NCBI GenBank assembly: GCA_900539715.1
Contig: UQDA01000004.1
Span: 89,578 to 153,577, forward strand
Direction: 5' to 3'
From: an uncultured Lachnospiraceae bacterium
GTDB lineage: Bacteria; Bacillota; Clostridia; Lachnospirales; Lachnospiraceae
Length of the DNA stretch: 64,000 nt
Part shown: one piece after another, positions 61,217 to 64,000 of the stretch
Numbering within the stretch: position 1 is the first letter of the stretch
Layout of the letters: the number at the start of each line of letters is the position of its first letter
Made by a program: the position numbers and the translations under genes
The notes under the pieces: generated by a model
The model's database searches: none
The model's input: only the letters and a program-made list of their open reading frames with translations
What the model was told of the DNA's origin: nothing

Positions 61217-61349
61217 ATGCCGCTTTGCGGCATTCCTGCAATAACGGGTTACGCCGTCAGGCCGTTCCTCCTTCCCCCGTCGGCCGACGCTGTACATTTG
61301 AGAAAGGCGCTCTTTAAAAAGAAAGAGACTCCTACCACAACCTGACGGC
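61217..61349 (-). promoter_or_regulatory. Folded region between riboswitch aptamer and flotillin start
   Basis: Non-coding leader with a perfect 9-bp long-range pair GCCGTCAGG / CCTGACGGC (61253-61261 with 61341-61349), a 12-bp palindrome CGTCGGCCGACG at 61278-61289 and a 7-bp hairpin ATGCCGC/GCGGCAT at 61217-61233. No T-tract terminator is visible. It may be the expression platform of the upstream aptamer. Confidence 0.5.
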
Positions 61350-61351
61350 TG

Positions 61352-61472
61352 CAATAAAAGTCTCGCGCATTTCATTCGATACGGACAAATGCCCCTGTGT
61401 GGGATCTACAGCGGCATCGGTCGGTGTGTCGTTCTCAAACCACCTTTCGGTGCTGGCTACTCCCTTTTATTG
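61352..61472 (-). ncRNA. yybP-ykoY-like manganese riboswitch aptamer
   Basis: The minus-strand RNA opens with CAATAAAAGGGAGTAGCC and closes with GCGCGAGACTTTTATTG. The outer 9 nt on each side pair perfectly as P1, and GGGAGTAGC and GCGAGAC match the conserved borders I recall for the yybP-ykoY class. An internal hairpin CACC-GAAA-GGTG and the ACACACCGACCGATGCC segment fit the inner helices. A consensus promoter starts transcription within a few bases of P1. The known class senses Mn2+. The link to flotillin is unusual. A covariance-model hit (RF00080) would confirm it. Confidence 0.7.
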
Positions 61473-61480
61473 TTAAAATG

Positions 61481-61508
61481 ATTATATCATTTTTCTGTAT
61501 TTTGTCAA
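61481..61508 (-). promoter_or_regulatory. Consensus sigma-A promoter of the flotillin leader
   Basis: Perfect TTGACA and perfect TATAAT are separated by 16 nt. The expected start site falls at about 61475, right before the riboswitch P1 stem. Confidence 0.88.
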
Positions 61509-61716
61509 TATATTTCCGTTATATCGCTCTATCGTCATAGATTTAACTGCCTGTCATATATCAGCGCATAAATGTGTATTTTTACACGGCATAAAAAGTG
61601 TGCGCTTTCGCGTACACCCGCACCGAGCGCATGTTCACGTCACACGCGAACACTGCCGCCAGGCAAAATCTGCCTTGCGTACCAGACACCGCTTTGCAGG
61701 CCCGTACACAACAGAC
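61509..61716. other. Intergenic stretch without a gene
   Basis: Between the flotillin promoter and the end of the Rpn-like gene I see no ORF with a ribosome-binding site. It holds short inverted repeats such as GTGTATTTTTACAC near 61573 and GGCAAAATCTGCC near 61660. The phrase GCATAAAAAGTGTGC at about 61590 recurs inverted just upstream of the tRNA at about 63083-63099. No clear terminator with a T-tract was found. Confidence 0.5.
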
Positions 61717-62634
61717 TTATCCCTCTGTCTTCTGCGGGCTTTTTTCCCCGAGCCCAAACTCCTCCAAAAGCTTTTTGCGGTAGATTTCATCGGCGACCGC
61801 GCGCTCTGCCTCTCCTGCACGCCCTGCTGCAAACAGCTTCTGCATTAACAACAGGATTTCGTTTCTGCCTTGTTCTATGCCTTGTTCCCTGCCATACTCA
61901 AACTCGGCTTCCCGCAGCTTTCTCTTTTCCTCTTCCTCGTCATATTCAAAAATCGACATCGCCACTACCTCCGCTCTCTGCTCCTGCAAAAAATCCCGCA
62001 GGATTCCCTTACGAATACACTCCATTACCGCATGGTCCACCGCGTCCTCAAGCGTTTCTGTCTCCTTATACTTCCGCACGCATGCCACATACTGGCTGTA
62101 TTCCCTTAATGTGCGGCACCGCTCCATCAGCTCTTTGTTTTTGCCGTCATTGATATTGAGCTGCAACACCTTCAGCTCCAGCTTCGGGTCATCCGTCTCC
62201 TTTTCAAAAGAATCCGACAGCTTTAAGATACGCCTCTCCGGCTGGGCGTCCGTCCCGTTATAAAACACCACGAAATTCGGCGTCGGGATTTTCAGCAGCC
62301 TGTCTGCATACAGGGATTTCCTTTTCACATATTTCTCATACTGCCGCGCGATATACAAAAGGTCGCGCAGAGGCATATTCGGATTCAGGCTCGCCTGATG
62401 CTCATACAGGTTCAGCTCCGACATCAGAAGAAAGGAAACATCGTTCTTCATCCCCATATAGACGGCATTTTCGAGGGTATAGATTTCAAGCTCCTCTTCA
62501 TTTTGATAGTCTGTGCCGTTTAATCCGTTATAAAGCTCCAGAAGGTTCTTCTTTTTGCCAAAGAGCATCCGGAATACCGTGTCCTTATACTCCCGCTTCA
62601 CATACAGCTTTTCTTCTTTTCCAGTCTCAAACAT
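61717..62634 (-). CDS. Rpn/PD-(D/E)XK nuclease-like protein
   Basis: A 305-residue protein of the type called Rpn or hypothetical in Lachnospiraceae. The N-terminus YKDTVFRMLFGKKKNLLELYNGLNG is the family hallmark. Expected nuclease strands follow at NDVSFLLMSELNLYEHQAS (D-x-n-E-x-x-E/Q) and FVVFYNGTDAQPE. The C-terminal charged region EEEEKRKLREAEFEYGREQGIEQGRNE is a repetitive linker as in the family. It is distinct in sequence from the other PD-(D/E)XK gene at 50424. GGAG precedes the ATG. Its role in recombination or defence is not established. Confidence 0.85.
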   Translation of the reverse strand: MFETGKEEKLYVKREYKDTVFRMLFGKKKNLLELYNGLNGTDYQNEEELEIYTLENAVYMGMKNDVSFLLMSELNLYEHQASLNPNMPLRDLLYIARQYEKYVKRKSLYADRLLKIPTPNFVVFYNGTDAQPERRILKLSDSFEKETDDPKLELKVLQLNINDGKNKELMERCRTLREYSQYVACVRKYKETETLEDAVDHAVMECIRKGILRDFLQEQRAEVVAMSIFEYDEEEEKRKLREAEFEYGREQGIEQGRNEILLLMQKLFAAGRAGEAERAVADEIYRKKLLEEFGLGEKSPQKTEG

Positions 62635-63008
62635 ATAGCATCGCTCCTTCCTGCATCGCAGACAGATATCTGCCGTTGTTGGCAGGAGACGATTTCTATG
62701 GGATATGCCCTGTTTATGACCGGGAATATGATATCAGAAAAGAACAGTACGCAAAGCTTCTGTTTCCCCTTTCTCCTGCCTGTTGTGATTAGTTGGTGTC
62801 CAAGCATAGAGTTCCGAAAGAAAACAGATACAGCGCGCCGGAAAATATGGCGCCGCCGCAGATAAGAGATGGCATGAATGCCCGGATTCCTGTGAAATTT
62901 ATGCTTATCTACAGTTTAGCATTCCTGCGGATTTACAGCAAGGGATTTTAGCAAAAATAAATATCTCCTATCAGTATGTCCCCGCTCATCACGCGCGCGG
63001 AAAAGAGC
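62635..63008. other. Intergenic stretch without a gene
   Basis: 374 nt between the Rpn-like gene and the tRNA promoter. The open frames here lack ribosome-binding sites and recognisable protein patterns. No clear hairpin or promoter for the Rpn-like gene was identified beyond its ribosome-binding site. Confidence 0.6.
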
Positions 63009-63038
63009 TTGACAGCGGCAGCATCGAGACTTTATAAT
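63009..63038 (+). promoter_or_regulatory. Promoter of tRNA-Leu
   Basis: Perfect TTGACA and TATAAT boxes separated by 18 nt, about 53 nt upstream of the mature tRNA 5' end. Confidence 0.85.
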
Positions 63039-63097
63039 AGGGCAGAAAAGCAGTTGCTGACCCGGCGCAGATGTACGCCGGAGAGCACACTTTTTAT

Positions 63098-63177
63098 GCG
63101 GATATGGCGGAATTGGCAGACGCGGCGGTTTTAGGTGCCGCTGGGCGACCGTGCAGGTTCGAGTCCTGTTATCCGCA
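63098..63177 (+). tRNA. tRNA-Leu (anticodon UAG)
   Basis: The acceptor stem GCGGATA / TATCCGC is perfect with discriminator A. The D arm GCG-GAATTGGCAGA-CGC follows. The anticodon stem GCGGT/GCCGC has loop TTTAGGT with anticodon TAG at 63132-63134. A class II variable arm follows, then the T arm GCAGG-TTCGAGT-CCTGT. The 3' CCA is not encoded. A promoter and a terminator flank it, so it is a single-tRNA unit. Confidence 0.96.
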
Positions 63178-63183
63178 TGCTTT

Positions 63184-63212
63184 GACCCTTGTTGGACCAA
63201 GGGTCTTTTTTT
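63184..63212 (+). terminator. Intrinsic terminator of tRNA-Leu
   Basis: GACCCTTG and CAAGGGTC form the stem, followed by seven T. Confidence 0.92.
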
Positions 63213-63424
63213 ATTCAAACGCCATATTTTCCGGCATGCTGTATCTGTTTTCCTGCCATTCTCCATATTTGCACTGCCGGATTGCAACAGACCAGCGCCG
63301 CAAAAGGATATTTCAGGCTGCTTTAGAGATTTTTAATACATACTCCTCTTTTCATTTCCATAAAATAGTATTAGAATGATAAAAAGATTGTAATTTATTC
63401 AGCTATCAATATGGAGGGTTTATC

Positions 63425-64000
63425 ATGGCCAAAAAATTCGGAAAGTTTTTCACCCTGGCAGTAGCTGCCGGAACGGCTGCGGCTGCGGCTTATTATTATG
63501 TACAGAATAAGAAAAAAGAAGCGGCACTCGCCGGAGCAGGCTTTGATGCGGATGATTTCGATGACGACGACCTTTCTTTCGACGACCCCGATTTCTCCGA
63601 CAGCGACTTTGACGACGACGATTTTGTAGACGAGAGCGATCCTTCTTCTTCCTACACTGCTTCCAATCCGGACTCAAAGGTTTTCACCTCCGGAACAAAT
63701 GAACAAGGTCACACTTATGTCACTCTGGACCTCAATGCCGCTCAGGATAAAGCTTCTCAATTCTGCGGCACCGTCGTAAATAAGCTCGAGGAAGCCGTAC
63801 AGAAGATAAAGAGCACTCCGGAGTATGAAAATGTCACCGTCCGCTTCAACGAAACCGCCGACAAGATTAAAAACAGCGAAGAAGCTCAGGCATTCGGAGC
63901 TGCAGCTCAGGCTGCTGCAGAGGCTGTAAATCAGACGGGACAGGCTGCCGCAGAGCTTGCGAGAGACGCCGGCCAGAACGGCGCCGCCCAGGCGTATCGT
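63425..64000 (+). CDS. Acidic single-pass (YtxH-like) protein, 3' partial
   Basis: An open frame running off the right edge, at least 192 residues. GGAGG lies 6-7 nt before the ATG. Residues 2-26 form a short basic start and an Ala-rich hydrophobic helix (FTLAVAAGTAAAAAYYYV), then KKKEAA. Residues 40-75 are extremely rich in Asp (DDFDDDDLSFDDPDF, DFDDDDFVDE). A more ordinary part follows (HTYVTLDLNAAQDKASQFCGTVVNKLEEAVQKI), then an Ala/Gln-rich helical stretch. The N-terminus looks like YtxH-type stress proteins. Function unknown; I see no catalytic motif. Confidence 0.85.
   Translation, partial: MAKKFGKFFTLAVAAGTAAAAAYYYVQNKKKEAALAGAGFDADDFDDDDLSFDDPDFSDSDFDDDDFVDESDPSSSYTASNPDSKVFTSGTNEQGHTYVTLDLNAAQDKASQFCGTVVNKLEEAVQKIKSTPEYENVTVRFNETADKIKNSEEAQAFGAAAQAAAEAVNQTGQAAAELARDAGQNGAAQAYR

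Noticed and set aside
1..64000. CRISPR arrays, prophage, rRNA or IS transposase genes
   Set aside because: No regular direct-repeat/spacer pattern, phage structural genes, rRNA sequence or DDE/HUH transposase was seen; only two PD-(D/E)XK/Rpn-like genes hint at mobility.

Overview
The window looks like a chromosomal segment of a spore-forming, Gram-positive anaerobe of the Clostridia, most likely a gut Lachnospiraceae. The evidence is a SpoVAD gene behind a sigma-G-like promoter, DUF4364 and tandem CmpB-type membrane proteins, a PPi-dependent phosphofructokinase, LplB/LplC-type sugar ABC permeases, many AraC regulators, strong GGAGG ribosome-binding sites and clean intrinsic terminators. No prophage, conjugative element, rRNA operon or CRISPR array was seen.

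1-14,900 is mostly housekeeping: oleate hydratase (cut by the left edge), shikimate kinase with RidA, HflX, SpoVAD, a His/Cys-tailed NifX-like protein, an OGG1-type glycosylase, malic enzyme, a YhcC-type radical SAM protein, DUF4364, a phosphodiesterase/phosphatase, RarA, a CmpB-like membrane protein and a polysaccharide deacetylase.

14,888-41,851 is a glycan-use region. In the direction of transcription (minus strand) it holds an L-fuculose-phosphate aldolase, an L-fuculokinase-like kinase and L-fucose isomerase. It also holds a hexapeptide acyltransferase, a heparinase II/III-like lyase, a membrane-bound AraC sensor, a lipoprotein binding protein with two permeases (no ATPase), four type I sulfatases with a PLP C-S lyase between them, and a GH29 alpha-L-fucosidase. 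A GH141-like beta-helix enzyme and two further AraC regulators lie near the right end. None of the sulfatases or glycosidases has a signal peptide, so the inferred scheme is import of sulfated, fucosylated oligosaccharides followed by desulfation, cleavage and fucose catabolism in the cytoplasm. HolA and a small membrane protein are interspersed.

41,876-64,000 mixes housekeeping and envelope genes: PyrF, acyltransferase-3 with an SGNH hydrolase, a TPR lipoprotein, a domain-permuted GH3 beta-glucosidase, an RsmF-like methyltransferase, two PD-(D/E)XK/Rpn-like genes, a GT2 with a winged-helix tail, an AraC/GH78 rhamnosidase pair, PPi-PFK, a MATE transporter, a flotillin behind what looks like a yybP-ykoY manganese riboswitch, tRNA-Leu(UAG) and an acidic single-pass protein cut by the right edge.

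The most unusual non-coding signal is a two-copy structured element at 4478-4556 (+) and 46005-46126 (-). Each copy sits directly upstream of a start codon. Each has a hairpin whose 9-nt loop is complementary to a segment next to the ribosome-binding site, and the stem shows a compensatory base-pair change between copies.
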